Shown piece after piece: positions 1-12,182 of a stretch of DNA of 64,000 bases. The DNA lies in NCBI RefSeq assembly GCF_001625305.1, contig NW_017803702.1, forward strand, positions 146,982-210,981, read 5' to 3'. The notes under the pieces were generated by a model that was not told where the DNA came from, ran no database searches, and was given only the letters and a program-made list of their open reading frames with translations. This DNA is from Branchiostoma belcheri. Lineage: Eukaryota > Chordata > Leptocardii > Amphioxiformes > Branchiostomatidae. Made by a program: the position numbers and the translations under genes. Every line of letters begins with the position of its first letter. The stretch's first letter is position 1.

Positions 1-238
1 GATAAGGCCACACCAATTTAAACTGCTGGTTCTATGGTTTTGCAGAAAACCAGCTAGCGCAATATGCAATTTACATCTATACCACCACTACAAGAGCTTT
101 GTATTGTACTCACTGGAAAATATATTAGTGTATAATTATGTACAGAACAGCATTTCAAAGCGAACAGTGTGTCATATAACACATATTCACATAACGTGGA
201 TACGATGTGAGTAAGAGAGAGATCAATCTATCACTTAC

Positions 239-302
239 GTCTGGAGCTTTTCATGACTTGGTACGACCACCGATCTTTATCCTTAGCTCCGACCAGACCC
301 AT
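239..302 (-). CDS. Possible first coding exon of a gene leaving the left edge
   Basis: On the minus strand an ATG at 302 opens a short exon, read as MGLVGAKDKDRWSYQVMKSS followed by R. It ends at 239 in front of a consensus donor (GTAAGT), leaving phase 1. The second residue is glycine, so N-myristoylation is conceivable but the rest of the site is not typical. The next exon would lie beyond the left end of the window, so nothing can confirm the frame. I do not recognise the protein. It could be a chance ATG next to a donor-like hexamer. Confidence 0.3.
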
Positions 303-2440
303 TGTGGCGGTTAAAAACGATAAAACTTGACCGATAGCGGCATGATTTCACCAGTTTGCTGGATAGTAAATATCCTATTTTAAAAAGACTATGACTTCCT
401 TTGTCTAGTAGCTACTCTGGCAATGTTTGGCCCCCTTTTTCACTTTCCAGACACTAAAGGCCTTTGCTGGAGACACTTCAGTCCCCTTGAGTCTGGTAGA
501 TCCATGTCCTAGTGAGTAAAAATAGCGTGGACACCGTATCCGTGCGACTAACGAAGCACTAATGATGTAATGAAGGGAGTACATTTGAAGCCCATCTCCC
601 AAAGAGCTGGCAATCTGGCGTAATAACGTGCACCAGGTGCTGACGGAAGAACCCCATTAACTTAACTCACACTGATGAATGAACCGCGAATCTATGCAGT
701 CGGAGGAGCCAGAAAATTAGACTTAATGTCCAGAGGAAAAGGCACTAAAGGAGGCACTCCTTTCTGCTAAAACTTCAGTTACAGGCAAATGACTTGTGGC
801 TGAAGCTCTTCTTTCATTTGGAAGTAGAGAAGTGATATTTATTGCAGCCTTGTTTTTGAAACACTGCTCCTTGGTGCTTAAAGGGTTGTTTATGCAAACG
901 TAATATGTCTGTATGCCTCCATATACATGTATATATTTGTTTTTCATAGGCGTAGAAATTTTGATTCTCATTTTCACTATTGACTTTATTAAGTGATTGC
1001 ACTATACGGATGGCATACTCTGGTAGCCCAATATACCGATGCAAACGTGCAAATAATAAAGAATAAAATGGCGAAAAAAATTGCCTTTATCATAAATTAT
1101 ACCTGGTCATGAAGTTTGAAAAAAATTACTAAACACACAGAATATGGAATCGACTCTTCGTTCCCAATTTTTAAAAATATGTTTGCAGAATTAGTATAGT
1201 TTTAGAATATTTGTTTTGCAATTTACTGCATATTTTGATTATTTTTCAGCCTCTTTTTCCGATTTTCAGTATGTTCAAAACCCTTTTTTTAAACAGACAA
1301 AAATCATGCGTGCGTGTATGTCATCGATATTATCCAATCAACACGGCCTTGATAAAGATAATAAATATTTAAAATTTTAAACCGTACACAAAAGGAAATC
1401 ACTTACTAAAAAGATTAAAGCATGGTCTCTGACAATTATCAACCTGTAAAAACGACCCGAATTCTAAATCACTTAAAAATGTGACGACAACTACGGGTCA
1501 AATATGCCTGGAAATTGAGTCAAATTTGACCAAAACTTTATCATCTTACCAGAATACATGGATGTATATAATCTAACTGCAAAGGGCGTCGACTTTTTCT
1601 TTATTCCACCAATAGTCAGTCTAATCCTGACATTGACAATAAACCATGCCGGAAAAAAAGGAAAAAAAAACAAAACAAATTGTGTGCTGTTCCAGTAATT
1701 AGTCTATTCGCTTTAACGTACCCATATTTTACAAATGTAGCTAATTTTAACAATTCATCTTTTGCATAAAAACTAAATTATCCCTTAATATCAATAATAG
1801 TACAAGCCTAAAGCTTGAAACAACGTCCATAACAGTTATCACTTATGTAACTTATGTAACGGCAAAGTGAAGAAAACTGTTAAAAGAAAAAAAGCAAGAA
1901 GTCAATGTTTTTTTTCTTCTTCATGTTTAATTGTCAGACGTAAGCCACTTCAAGATCACTGTTTGATTACATGAAAAAACATGAATATCCTCGATTGGCT
2001 GAAGTCAACAACACCAATATTAAAGGAAAGGTCGACTTACGTTTGAAGCACATTAAGAGGATTTTTCAAAATGTCTGCCATTGATCCAATATAGAACACA
2101 GCCTTCCTGAGTGATATAGACCTGCGTTTGGAGGATTACATATCGGAACTTCTGATGTGTTTCTGGCGGGGATTTTGTGCTCCCACGCTGTGTGAAGAAG
2201 TAAGATAAGTTCAATATTTTATTACAAAGAAAGGATTATTATAACGCTGGTAGTTTGTAGACGGCGAATGATTAAAGGTATTTTAAGTTAATGTTCCCCT
2301 CCTACGTTTACAGAGAGACAGAGCCCAAAAGGCTTTTCATTACATTATATTTTTAGCTTAAAAGCACGACTTATATAAAGGCACCGTCATATCTTAGGTC
2401 TATTTTTTCACAGTAAATATGTGAAGGTCGTTTTAATTTT
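303..2440. other. AT-rich non-coding stretch, no gene seen
   Basis: Only short, low-complexity open frames are present, and none has a recognisable domain or a supported splice pattern. Several poly-A/T runs occur. I see no transposon termini. Confidence 0.5.
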
Positions 2441-2477
2441 TTTTTACCTCCACGAAGAGTAAGTGTGATTAATCTGT

Positions 2478-2568
2478 GTGTGTGTGTGTGTGTGTGTGTT
2501 TGTGTTTGTGTGTGTGTGTGAGTGTGAGTGTGTGTGTGTGTTTGTGTGTGTGTGTTTGTGTGTGTGTC
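2478..2568. repeat. (TG)n microsatellite
   Basis: An interrupted TG/GTTT dinucleotide array of about 90 bp. It is preceded by a T-run and an ACCTCCA motif like the one that starts the repeat at 10.97 kb. Confidence 0.9.
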
Positions 2569-3103
2569 GTAAAAATATATTAATATTTCATGGAGAATAG
2601 GTATCTCCTAATTCTCGCTTCTCAGATTGTTTTGATTCAAGTGTTAGATTCTTAGATCATCATTATCATGTCGGGAGTTGTAGTTATCATCTTTCTCGGT
2701 AGATTCTTGGATACTTTGTCATGTGTTGCTTTTTACATGCAACCAAAGTTACGAGAGTCTTTGTATCCTTAATGACAGACCGCTTCTTGCTGATTCGGTA
2801 AGTGCAAGCTGTATATAGGAAAATTACTGCTTAAACCATCGCAAACATTGTATACCGGCGTTGTGTATAAGAGTTGGAACTACTTGATTGTAGAAAATAG
2901 CTCCAAAGGCAACTATTGTATATGCTTATCAATAACACTACCACATGCCTTTTATTGTAAATATCACTGAGCATATAGAATAATAGAACTACCGAGAAAG
3001 ATGATAAAATATACCCATATTGGAAGACGCAAAAATGCATTATTATTATTTTTACATTGAATAGACAGCCATTTTAAGACAATAATTCCAATTGTTAAAA
3101 CTC

Positions 3104-3104
<1 letters not shown>

Positions 3105-3176
<72 letters not shown>
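3105..3176. repeat. (TC)n followed by (TA)n microsatellite at the 5' side of a LINE
   Basis: About 32 bp of TC repeats run straight into about 40 bp of TA repeats. The LINE begins immediately after. A second TA run of about 18 bp follows the LINE stop codon, so the element seems to sit inside a TA tract. Confidence 0.9.
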
Positions 3177-3177
<1 letters not shown>

Positions 3178-6100
3178 TCATATAAAATATTTTCACTGAT
3201 CATGATTCTGATCTTAAGCGGGGATATTGAGATCAACTCAGGGCCTAGACCACCAAAGTTTCCATGTGGGAGTTGTAACAAGGCAGTACGTAACACCCAT
3301 AATGCAATATGCTGTGATGAATGCGATAGATGGTACCACAGTGACTGCATTGGGCTATGTTCTCAAGTATACAGCGCACTAGAAACCCACCGATCATACT
3401 CGTGGGTATGTTGTGACTGTGGTATACCCAACTTTGCATCGGCCATATTCGATATCACTGATGAAACATTCCATTCAGTAAACTCATTTGACACGCTGAG
3501 TTCTGACTCAAGTTTACCAGACGAAATCCCAATGGCTACATCCACTCCACTTAAATCAAAGCAGGGTAATTCTCAAACGAGGGGTCATAGTCACAAGAGA
3601 TCCAAAAGTAAACTTCTCCTAGTAAACTGTCACAGTGTGCGGAACAAAACAGCTGAACTGGCGACAGTAGTTGACACTTACAAGCCAGATATAGTAGCAG
3701 GTACAGAGTCATGGCTCAACCAAAACATAGCAAGTAGTGAAATATTCCCCAGTAACTACATAGCACACCGGAAAGACAGACAAACTGGCCAAGGAGGTGG
3801 TGTATTTCAGGCCAACAGAGATGATCTAATTGTTACCCATAGGCCAGACCTTGACACAGACTGCGAGGTTCTGTGGACACAAACTCAACTTGCAGGAAGG
3901 AAACCACTGATAATAGGTACATACTACAGACCCCCATCAGACCAGGGCAATAGTCTGGATGAACTTGACAGGTCTATAGGTAAAATGGGAGCAAAAATAA
4001 ACTCTGACAATGTGATCATTCTTGGCGATTTCAACACCCCTGGCATCAAATGGGATACTACTGTAGCTGACAACAGTCAGGCCTACACAGGCCAAGCAGA
4101 GAAACTACTAAACCTAATGGATAACCACGGGTTATTTCAAACAGTCCAGGAACCAACTAGAAATGGTAATCTCTTGGACCTGGTCTTAGTTAATAACCCC
4201 AACATAATTGAGAAGACCACAGTAGTCCCGGGGATAAGTGACCACGACATGGTTCTAGTGGACGTTAACCTGGCACTGAAACAAAACAGGAAACCTAAGA
4301 GAAAAGTGTACATCCGCACAAAAGCCGACGAACCAGCCATTCAGAAAGACCTAACGGATTATGCAACTAACTTTCACAAAAGAACTCAGGATATGTCAGT
4401 TACACAGAAGTGGTCAGACTTCAAAGACAAAATAAAAAAGACACGATGAACAAGCACATTCCAAGTAAGATAACATCAAGCAGATACAACTTGCCTTGGT
4501 TCAACAGAAACCTAAGGAGGCACTGTCGTAAGAAGCAGCGGCTCTATAACAAAGCTAAGAAAACAGGCCAAGAGGAAGACTGGAACAAATATAAGAGAGT
4601 TAAGAAGGGAGTTCAGAAAAGCATAAGACAAGCACACTCTAAATACGTGGCAGACATACTGGGAGAAGCGATAGTTGACAAACCCAAAACATTCTGGTCG
4701 TACATAAAAGGACTGAGGAAAGACCTTGTCGGGGTAGCACCCCTAAAGGTGGGAAATACCATCATCAGTGACAGTGGGAAAAAAGCAGAAGTACTCAGTT
4801 CACAGTTCAAAAGTGTTTTCACAGAGGAAGACACCACAGATATGCCATCTCTAGGTCAGCCCTGTATTCCTCCAATGGAACATATAGTAGTTTCTACTGA
4901 TGGTGTCGAAAAAATGCTTCAAGGTCTCAATCCCTCTAAAGCATCCGGACCAGACCAAATACCACCGTGGTTCCTCAAGTTGACAGCTAGTGAAATCGCG
5001 CCTGTTCTAACCAATATTTTCCAACACTCGCTAAATACTGCAGAAATCCCTAAAGATTGGAGGGATGCAAATATATGCGCCATCTTTAAAAAAGGAGATA
5101 GAGCGGTCCCCAGCAACTACAGACCTGTTTCACTGACCTGCATATCCTGCAAACTGCTTGAACATATCATCCATAGCCAAATCATGAAGCACCTAGAAAG
5201 TTACAGTATATTAACGGATTACCAGCATGGATTCAGAGCCAAACGATCCACAGAAACACAGCTTATACTAACAGTCCATGATATAGCTGGCGCACTAAAC
5301 AGTAAACGGCAGGTAGATTTAGCAATACTTGATTTCACTAAAGCCTTTGATAAAGTCCCCCATGGCAGGCTCATCTCAAAACTGGAGTATTATGGAATCC
5401 AAGGCCCCACATATACCTGAATTGGTTAAAGGCTTTCCTGACCAACAGAGAGCAAACAGTAGTGGTTGAAGGGAAGGCGTCGGCTCCAGTTAAAGTAGCG
5501 TCTGGGGTCCCTCAAGGAACCGTCCTGGGGCCATTGCTCTTTCTCTTGTATATAAATGACCTACCAGATCAGCTTGACTCAAATGTGAGGTTATTTGCCG
5601 ATGACTGTCTATTGTATGTAGAGCTTTCTACACAGACCGACTCACAACTTCTCCAAAAAGACCTGAACACCCTGGAAGAATGGCAAAGCAAATGGCTCAT
5701 GCAGTTTAATCCCGAAAAATGCTACATTATGCACATAACAAACAAACGAACACCACATGCAACTAGCTACCAGTTTTGTGGTCAGGCTTTAGCAACCACA
5801 AAAATCCATCCGTATCTGGGCGTCACGCTGACAAGCGGACTGAAGTGGGGTGCACATGTTAATAATATCACAACTAAGGCGAAACAGACATTGGGAGTGA
5901 TTAAACGTAATCTGTGGTCATGTCCAACGAGAGTAAAATCACTTGCATACACGTCACTTGTAAGACCGAACCTAGAATACGCTGCGACAGTATGGGATCC
6001 ATATACAAAGAAAGACAAAGACAAATTGGAAAGGGTACAGAATCAAGCTGCAAGATTCTGTATGAACAACTATGTAAGAGGTGCTAGTGTCACGGAAATG

Positions 6101-6443
6101 AAAAGAAACCTACAGTGGACCTCACTTGAAGACAGAAGAAAGATGTCTAGACTATGCATGATGTACAAAATGACTAATAAACTGGTGGATGTCCCAACTA
6201 CTAGGTACCTAATACCAGCCCAGAAGAGAACAAGAAATAGCCACGCATTCAAGTACCAGAGTTATCAACCAAGGATTGAGGTGTTCAAGAATTCATTCTT
6301 TCCTAGAACTATCGCAGAGTGGAACTCACTGTCACCAAGTACAGTAGGGGCACTGTCAATAGATAGCTTTAAACAATGTCTAGAGCTAGAAGTTCAAGGG
6401 TTAGGTGTAACAAGTCGATCGGTGTAATATATATATATATATA
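3177..6443 (+). mobile_element. CR1/L2-group non-LTR retrotransposon (LINE), frameshifted
   Basis: A LINE of the Jockey/CR1/L2 group that encodes a PHD-like zinc finger, an apurinic-type endonuclease and a reverse transcriptase in one continuous reading direction. The 5' untranslated region is essentially absent: the first sequence after the TA tract already encodes the LSGDIEINSGP block found near the start of such ORFs, so the copy is probably 5' truncated. There is almost no 3' untranslated sequence: the stop codon runs into (TA)n. Two single-base shifts break the frame. TA repeats flank both sides, so a target duplication cannot be told from the microsatellite. Confidence 0.9.
3202..6427 (+). 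pseudogene. LINE ORF: PHD finger, endonuclease, reverse transcriptase
   Basis: Three overlapping frames make up one protein of roughly 1,070 residues. Frame 1 (3202-4449) holds a Cys-rich PHD finger (CGSCNKAVRNTHNAICCDEC), then the endonuclease with LLLVNCHSVRNK, a T-E-S-W block, LGDFNTPGIKW and the SDHD motif. Frame 2 (4410-5420) holds the linker and RT fingers, including NYRPVSLTC, HGFRAKRSTETQ and LDFTKAFDKV. Frame 3 (from 5417) holds GVPQGTVLGPLLFLLYIND, the catalytic FADD box (LFADDCLLY) and the thumb and C-terminal region up to the stop at 6427. One shift lies in the A-rich run near 4430-4440 and the other near 5410-5417. All catalytic blocks remain readable, so the copy looks young, but it cannot make its own full-length protein. 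Confidence 0.9.
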
Positions 6444-6512
6444 TCTTGCACGTTTTCTTTCCTTGTAGTTTTTATATGAATTAGTCTATATGGTCAACAT
6501 TTTACCTGATTA

Positions 6513-6879
6513 GGCCACAGAAAGGTAAATTTTATGGATGACATCCTCCGCAGACTCCAAATCTAATGCGAGCGGGCGAAAAAAACAAGGCGGGCCGAAA
6601 AAACAAGGTTCCTACTATTTAAAAGTTTGACTGGATCATTGTACAAAAGGTTTTGATTCAGTGTGAATATCACATATACACAGGCAGCATCACATATCAC
6701 TGCATCAAAGTAAAAAACAAAACATAATTCTGAGCCTTTTCTTGTATCCTCTCTTTGTAGTCATCTGCCATCCACGTTCCGGCATGACAACAGACATCTT
6801 TGCCAATTTTTGGCATGTTGACCACTGTCAGAGGGCAACAAAATGTCTTGTTTTTTTTTTTTTTAATCAGGCGAAAATG
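6513..6879. mobile_element. PIF/Harbinger-like MITE, right end missing
   Basis: This copy matches the intact element at 20317-20707 through most of its length, starting GGCCACAG after a TTA trinucleotide. The similarity stops at about 6879 after the AATCAGGCGAAAATG segment, so the right inverted terminus is lost. It lies directly downstream of the LINE. Confidence 0.75.
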
Positions 6880-7962
6880 TAAGGTTATTGTAGTCCAGAA
6901 ACTTTCCGTGAAATTCGGACATTGGGTTGTTATCCGAATCTAAATGGTAATATTGTATGGAACGTCCAAGGTTGAGCTTCTTTTTCCACCCACTGCATTT
7001 TACTTACTCAACCCAGATACCTATTTTACACCTGGGTGGAATTAGGGGACTCGTGGAAAATTTATTTTCAAAGGACATAGCGTCTGGCCCAGTGATTCGA
7101 TGAAAAAGACTGCGCTCTATGAATAATAAAAAGATTACTAATGCAGTCCTTCACCTTAATTACATATTCAGTATTGTTTTTTTTTTACACATTTGCAATA
7201 CGGAGTCATTTTGCCATGTTATGTCTCATTGTTAAAGTAATGCATGTTGTGGACCTTCTTAATTAGTTGAATTTCAAGAAATCGTGAGTTTCAGATTTTA
7301 GAAAAGTATGTAATAGTCCGACTTCTTCGAATTCTTCTTGACAAAAGTGTTACGTCAGCAACGGGTCAAAAGGTCGCCGGAAGTCGACATCGGCCCCCGA
7401 TCCGGTTGAGGGAAAGTTAAAAGTGTTTTGATATNNNNNNNNNNNNNNNNNNNNAGTGTTTTGATATCTATAGCCTAGTTTTTAGAATACTTCTTTTGTC
7501 ATAACTCCTACATGGTACATGTAAAAGGCACCATATCATCTATTCTCAGCTGCTTTTGTCCTTCAGAGCAATAACAAAATATCTCAGTATGTGCTACGCC
7601 TAAAAATCGGTATTTCCTGTGACTTAATTTTGAAAATTCTCCTAAGAGCCTAAGAAAGGCACTTTGTCCATTGTAACTGCGCGCTATTTCATCTAATGCA
7701 TTTGAATCCATGATTTGTAGTTGGGCAGTTTTACCATTTCCTTGTTATGGTTTTCTGTAAAAGTAACTGAAGAACTTAACGAACTGTCAAATTCTTGCGA
7801 AGTACAACCTCTTTTTTTACAATAGTTGTAGGTTGGCATTGTATGTTTATAAATTGTCTTTGTAAAAAAAAATTATACATATTAGCTGATCAAGGCTAGA
7901 TAAAGTCTTCATTACTTACAAAAACCTTAAAAAGTCTTCATGGCTAATATAAGCGCTGTTTA
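6880..7962. other. No gene; degenerate SINE-like patch near 6990-7100
   Basis: The stretch around 6990-7110 (TTTACACCTGGGTGGAAT and the following AAAGGACAT block) resembles a decayed tRNA-SINE body also faintly visible at 9340-9440. Nothing coding is recognisable in the rest. Confidence 0.35.
7435..7454. other. 20-N assembly gap with the same 13 bp on both sides
   Basis: AGTGTTTTGATAT stands immediately before and immediately after the 20 Ns. The two contig ends probably overlap and were not merged. Confidence 0.9.
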
Positions 7963-9239
7963 TACGAGGGGTGTTCAAAAAAGTTCTCGGCCTCACCTAG
8001 AAAAACGTCAGGGCAGTAAATTTTTTCTTAAACTATTTTATAATATAGTCCTCTCTAACTGCAATGCACTTGGTCCAGTGATGTTCCAGCTTTATTTTCC
8101 CCTTGTGGAAGAAGGTTGCATCTGGACCCCCCAGATAGGCCTATACCGCATAGATGACGTCATCATTACCATCAAAACGTTGACCACGTAAGTGGAACTT
8201 GAGTTTAGGAAACAGGTAGAAGTCCGAGGGTGCTAGGTCAGGTGAAATTGGAAGGGTGGGGTTAGACTGCAAACCCAAATTCGTTTGCTGCTGTCGCTGA
8301 CCCCTGTGTTGTGTGGACAGGTGCATTTTCATCACGCCAGCTCGGAGCTTTCCTCTCCTTTTCTCTTTGATCGTTGCCCTCAAATGTCGTAATTCTGTTT
8401 TATAGTACTCCCCATTGATGCTTTAACCCCTTCGCATGTAGTCAATCATGATTACTTCCTTACTGTCCCAGAAAACAGAGGCAAAAACCCTGTCAACGGA
8501 CGAAACTCGCTAAAACTTCTTTGGGGGGCGGGAAAAATTATTCATCCATTGTTTGCTCTGTTGTTTTGATTCGGGGTGAAAGTGGTGAACCCAGCTCATC
8601 TTGAGTGACAAATGGTTTGAGGAAACTGCATGAATTGGACTGAATTCGTTCCTTGAAATGTCAAGCCTGTTTAAGTTCTGATGTTCAAAAAACATTCGAG
8701 GCACCCACCATGCAGACAGTTTGTTCATCCCCAGGATTTTCGACAAAATATTGTGAACTGAGTCATAACACAGGCCAAAGAACCTGCTACATGTTGGACA
8801 GTCTCACATCTGTCATTCACTACCATGTGATGGATGGCCTCAACTGGATTGTCCGCGGTGCTGATTTGTGGCATCCTGACCTATGTTCATCTTTTGTGCT
8901 CTCCTTGCCGCGATTGTAGCTAGTAACCCCGTTCTTTATATTTAAATAAGAAGGGGAGTCATCACCAAGTGTCTTGACCATGTCTTCATGGATGTCCTTA
9001 GGAGACTTTCTTTTTTATCGATACACTTGATCACAGCACACGCTTCTTTTGCGGCCATTTTGTGATTTGCCCTCACCCACCCCATTTTCACGGGGCGTCA
9101 CGTGCTCATTAATGAATACAAAAATTTGAATTTTTGTGTGCAGTGATGTAAGACGTCATAGTATACAGCTATACCAAAGAATAGGAGTTTGACCTTTATT
9201 TTCTAGGTGAGGCCGAGAACTTTTTGAACACCCCTCGTA
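7963..9239 (-). mobile_element. mariner-type DNA transposon (about 1.28 kb), inactive
   Basis: The ends are inverted copies of about 40 bp, beginning TACGAGGGGTGTTCAAAAA and running through the CTCGGCCTCACCTAGAAAA block, flanked by TA on each side. The length is typical of mariner. The transposase remains lie on the minus strand between the ends. Confidence 0.9.
8141..9058 (-). pseudogene. Decayed mariner transposase
   Basis: Reading on the minus strand from an ATG at 9058, the N-terminal helix-turn-helix part is visible as MAAKEACAVIKCIDKKESP and GDDSPSYLNIKN, followed by GKESTKDEHRSGCHKSA, the position of the conserved RxGRP-like linker. A later block, ENAPVHTTQ, corresponds to the D-x-A-P-x-H-x catalytic segment with the usual Asp changed. 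Further on SPDLAPSDFYLFPKLKFHL matches the highly conserved mariner block before the third acidic residue. Several frame changes and in-frame stops separate these pieces, so no functional transposase is encoded. Confidence 0.85.
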
Positions 9240-9974
9240 TACTATAGACTAAAGTAAAGAGGCTTTTTAAGGCTATAGGGCTAGTGAGTTGCTGATTCAC
9301 TAATCCAGTGCAAGACATTGAGGGCGGAGCCCATCCCTCTCCTTCCACTGCCGTTTACCTTCCTAGTATATTTTACACCTATAGTGGAATAAGAAAAGTC
9401 CTGTCAAGTGCCTTTTCCAAAGACACAGTGTCTTGCAAGGTATTGAACGTGAACGCTAGTCCACTCGGCTACTATATCTAGACGTCATATGGTATAGTAG
9501 TACTTTCAGTTAAACTTTAAACTAACTTGTAACTTTGTGTAACTACTTGAGTATGTTGCACAAGTCCGATGAATACGTGGTGTATCAACTGAATCTTAAC
9601 GGGGTCAGTAAGTCCCAAGTCGTGGGACTGCGCACGTCCCTACTGACTACAGAGTGTGTTGACTCACCCAAATTGGTATCAGGCAGCGTCCAATAATGTT
9701 AAAGTGATTCGATCACAGCCCTATGGGATTAAGCCCTGATCTCCACTTTAAATGATTCGAGGCCGGACTTTAAATTGCAGGCTCAGGCTCAAATTCCACC
9801 TATAAGGTGGTGCTTTTATCACCTCATCTAAATGTTTGGAAGACAAGGTGACTAAAGCTACGTAGGCGATGTAAAGTTAAGATCCTCCTCTTAATTTACA
9901 AAGGAAATTGGTGGGGGTGGTCATTGGAAAACCCGAGAGCAGTCAGGGATGGCCAACAGGGGTTTAAGCGGTAG
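9240..9974. other. No gene; decayed repeat sequence
   Basis: Fragments near 9290-9475 look like an old SINE body. The rest (to the GTGA array) shows no open frame or terminus I can support. Confidence 0.35.
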
Positions 9975-10443
9975 TGAGTGGGTGAGTGAGTGAAAGAGTG
10001 AGTGTGTGAAAGAGTGAGTGGGTGAGTGAGTGAAAGAGTGGGTGAGTGAGTGAAAGAGTGAGTGGGTGAGTGAATGAGTGAGTGAGTGAGTGAGTGAGTG
10101 AGTGCTTGCGTGCGTGCGTGCGTGAGTGAGTGAGTGCGTGCGTGAGTGGGTGAGTGAGTGAGTGAGTGAGTGAGTGAGTGAGTGATAAGTGAGTGAGTGA
10201 AGGAGGGAGTAAGTAAATGTAGTAAGTGACGGAATAAGTGACTATAGGAATGATAGTGCTGAGTGAGTAAAGGAGTAAGAGAGTGAAGGAGTGAAAGGGT
10301 GAATGACCGGGTGAGTGAGTGAGTAAGTGAGTGAGGGAGTGAGTGAGTAAGTTACGGAGTGTGAGTGAATGCTTGAGCGAGCAAGTGTATGAGTGAGTGA
10401 TTGCGTGGAGGAGAGAGGGAGTAAGTGAGTGAGTGAGTGAGTT
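9975..10443. repeat. Large GTGA/GTGAGTGA minisatellite
   Basis: About 470 bp of GTGAGTGA tetranucleotide repeats with interspersed AAGA, GCGT and GGGA variants. The array decays gradually towards 10,400. Confidence 0.95.
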
Positions 10444-10970
10444 TTCTAGACTTGCCTCTCAACGCCACAAGATGGCATATATACGCATACAAAATAATTT
10501 ACAGATCATCGAAATCTTTTCTTAAATTCTGGGTAACTTAATCTAGTTATGTTTTTGAGACTGTCAAGCAGTGGGTTGTTGTAATTCATATATATTTTAC
10601 CGTCGCTCGCGTTCTTTTCAAAACCTGGAATTACCGAAAAAGGGAGACATAATTTGTCAGTACCTTATGATTATTCCGTAGCAGCAAACTGAGAAACCGA
10701 AAAGTGAAATGCGATAAATATACAATAAAAAGTCCTGAATGGCTCTTACAAACAAATAAACAAACAATTAATGTACAAACATAAAAAAAAATATTAATGA
10801 GGTCCTTGTTCCTTCCTTCGTCTGTAAATTTGCCATTAACGAACAATACAGTTTAACGGCATGTCAGTAGGGGGCGCGCCTTCCCTTATAGACGCCACAC
10901 AGATGTGTGGATAAATGTTTGTATTTTCCGGCTGGGGAGTTACTTCTCTTTTTGCTGTTGTTGAAAAAAT

Positions 10971-11824
10971 GGTTTTTACCTCCATGAAAAATGGAGGTAT
11001 TGTTTTTGGCGCGTCTGTGTGTTTGTGTGTGTGTGTCTGTGTGTTTGTGTTTCCGCACAATAACTTTAGAACGCCTTTATAGATTGTGATGATATTTGGT
11101 ACCTTGGTAGGTCTTAGGAAGATAAAGGCCAAGGTCAAATATGGGCCTCCTGGTGGCCGACCTTGATACTGCAGCAGAACTTCCGAAAGAAATAAGCGGT
11201 GTAAGTTTGGTCCCCCTTCAGCTTGTTCTGGAACTGCAGGGGACCTTCGGGCGAAATCTTTAAAAGCCAATAAGTCCAGATAGGAACAACATATTTTCAT
11301 CATTTTTGGTGTGTTGGTAGCTGAGAGAGAGTTGTACATAATTAAATGCAAATTTTGCAAATGTGGGCTTAATTTGCATAATTAATGAGAAAATTCTATA
11401 ATTACAGTGTTTTATATAATAGTACTTTCATACGTGCAATGTATGTAATCTATCGCAGATGGAACATCAAAAGATACCAATTATGCAAATGATGACCTAA
11501 TTTGCATAATAAATGGGAAAATTCTGTGACTTCTTATTTGTGAATGATGGGAATTTTATACCTTGTGACATGTGTAAGCTACCTAAAGGTTAACATCACT
11601 ATGCCTATATTAATAGGTTATGTTATTGTAGAGGTCATTTGCCTAATTAATGAGGACATGTTGAAAAAAAGTATGACAAAGGAGAGAAATTTTACATTAA
11701 AAATATTGTAATTTAAATTTAGAAAACCATAAATTGGACTAGATTGTGCTAATTATGACCTTATTTCCATAGTCAATGAGACAAAAAAAAATTACAAAAA
11801 CTCATATATATTTAATGGAGGTAT
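10971..11824. repeat. Interspersed repeat bounded by ACCTCCAT inverted ends
   Basis: The left end reads TTTTTACCTCCATGAAAAAT followed by GGAGGTATTG, itself a hairpin, then a TG-rich stretch. The right end is AATGGAGGTATGA, the inverse of ACCTCCATT. In between are several TTTGCATAATTAATGAG-like direct repeats. I take it to be a non-coding dispersed DNA element. The family is not recognised. Confidence 0.5.
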
Positions 11825-11969
11825 GAAATCTCAGAATTCTTGTTGGTCCTGTTTTGGCTGCCTTGCAGAGATCTAAATGTAATACCATGTTCTTATTTTT
11901 GGTGGTGTACAGGGAGGGTCAAAAGCCATGCTCTTAGATATATTTTTGGACTAAACGGCAATTTGAATG

Positions 11970-12182
11970 TTAGGTTACATTGCCAAATGAATTTAAGGTT
12001 TGCAATAGTAAGATAACAAAGTAGGTGGTTTTTGACGACTTAGTTCTTAGATTTTGACCATTTATTCTAATGGCGGCTGGTAAAAGTGGGCTGTTGCCAA
12101 AACGTTTCCTATTGCAAAAGACGATACAAATGCTCCCCCCTTCGACGGACTTGAAAAATACAAACCTCCGTTCATTTTTCAC
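11970..12182 (-). repeat. Copy of an interspersed repeat also present at 16337-16500
   Basis: Minus-strand translation includes GNSPLLPAAIRINGQNLRTK and TTYFVILLLQT. The plus-strand copy at 16.3 kb gives GDSPLIPAPIGIYRKHLRTE and TYLSVQLLQT. The two are clearly related in DNA and in one reading frame, in opposite orientation. No known domain is recognised. Confidence 0.5.

Noticed and set aside
10836-11360. 174-codon minus-strand frame
   Set aside because: It runs through a dispersed repeat with TG-rich simple sequence; the frame is incidental.
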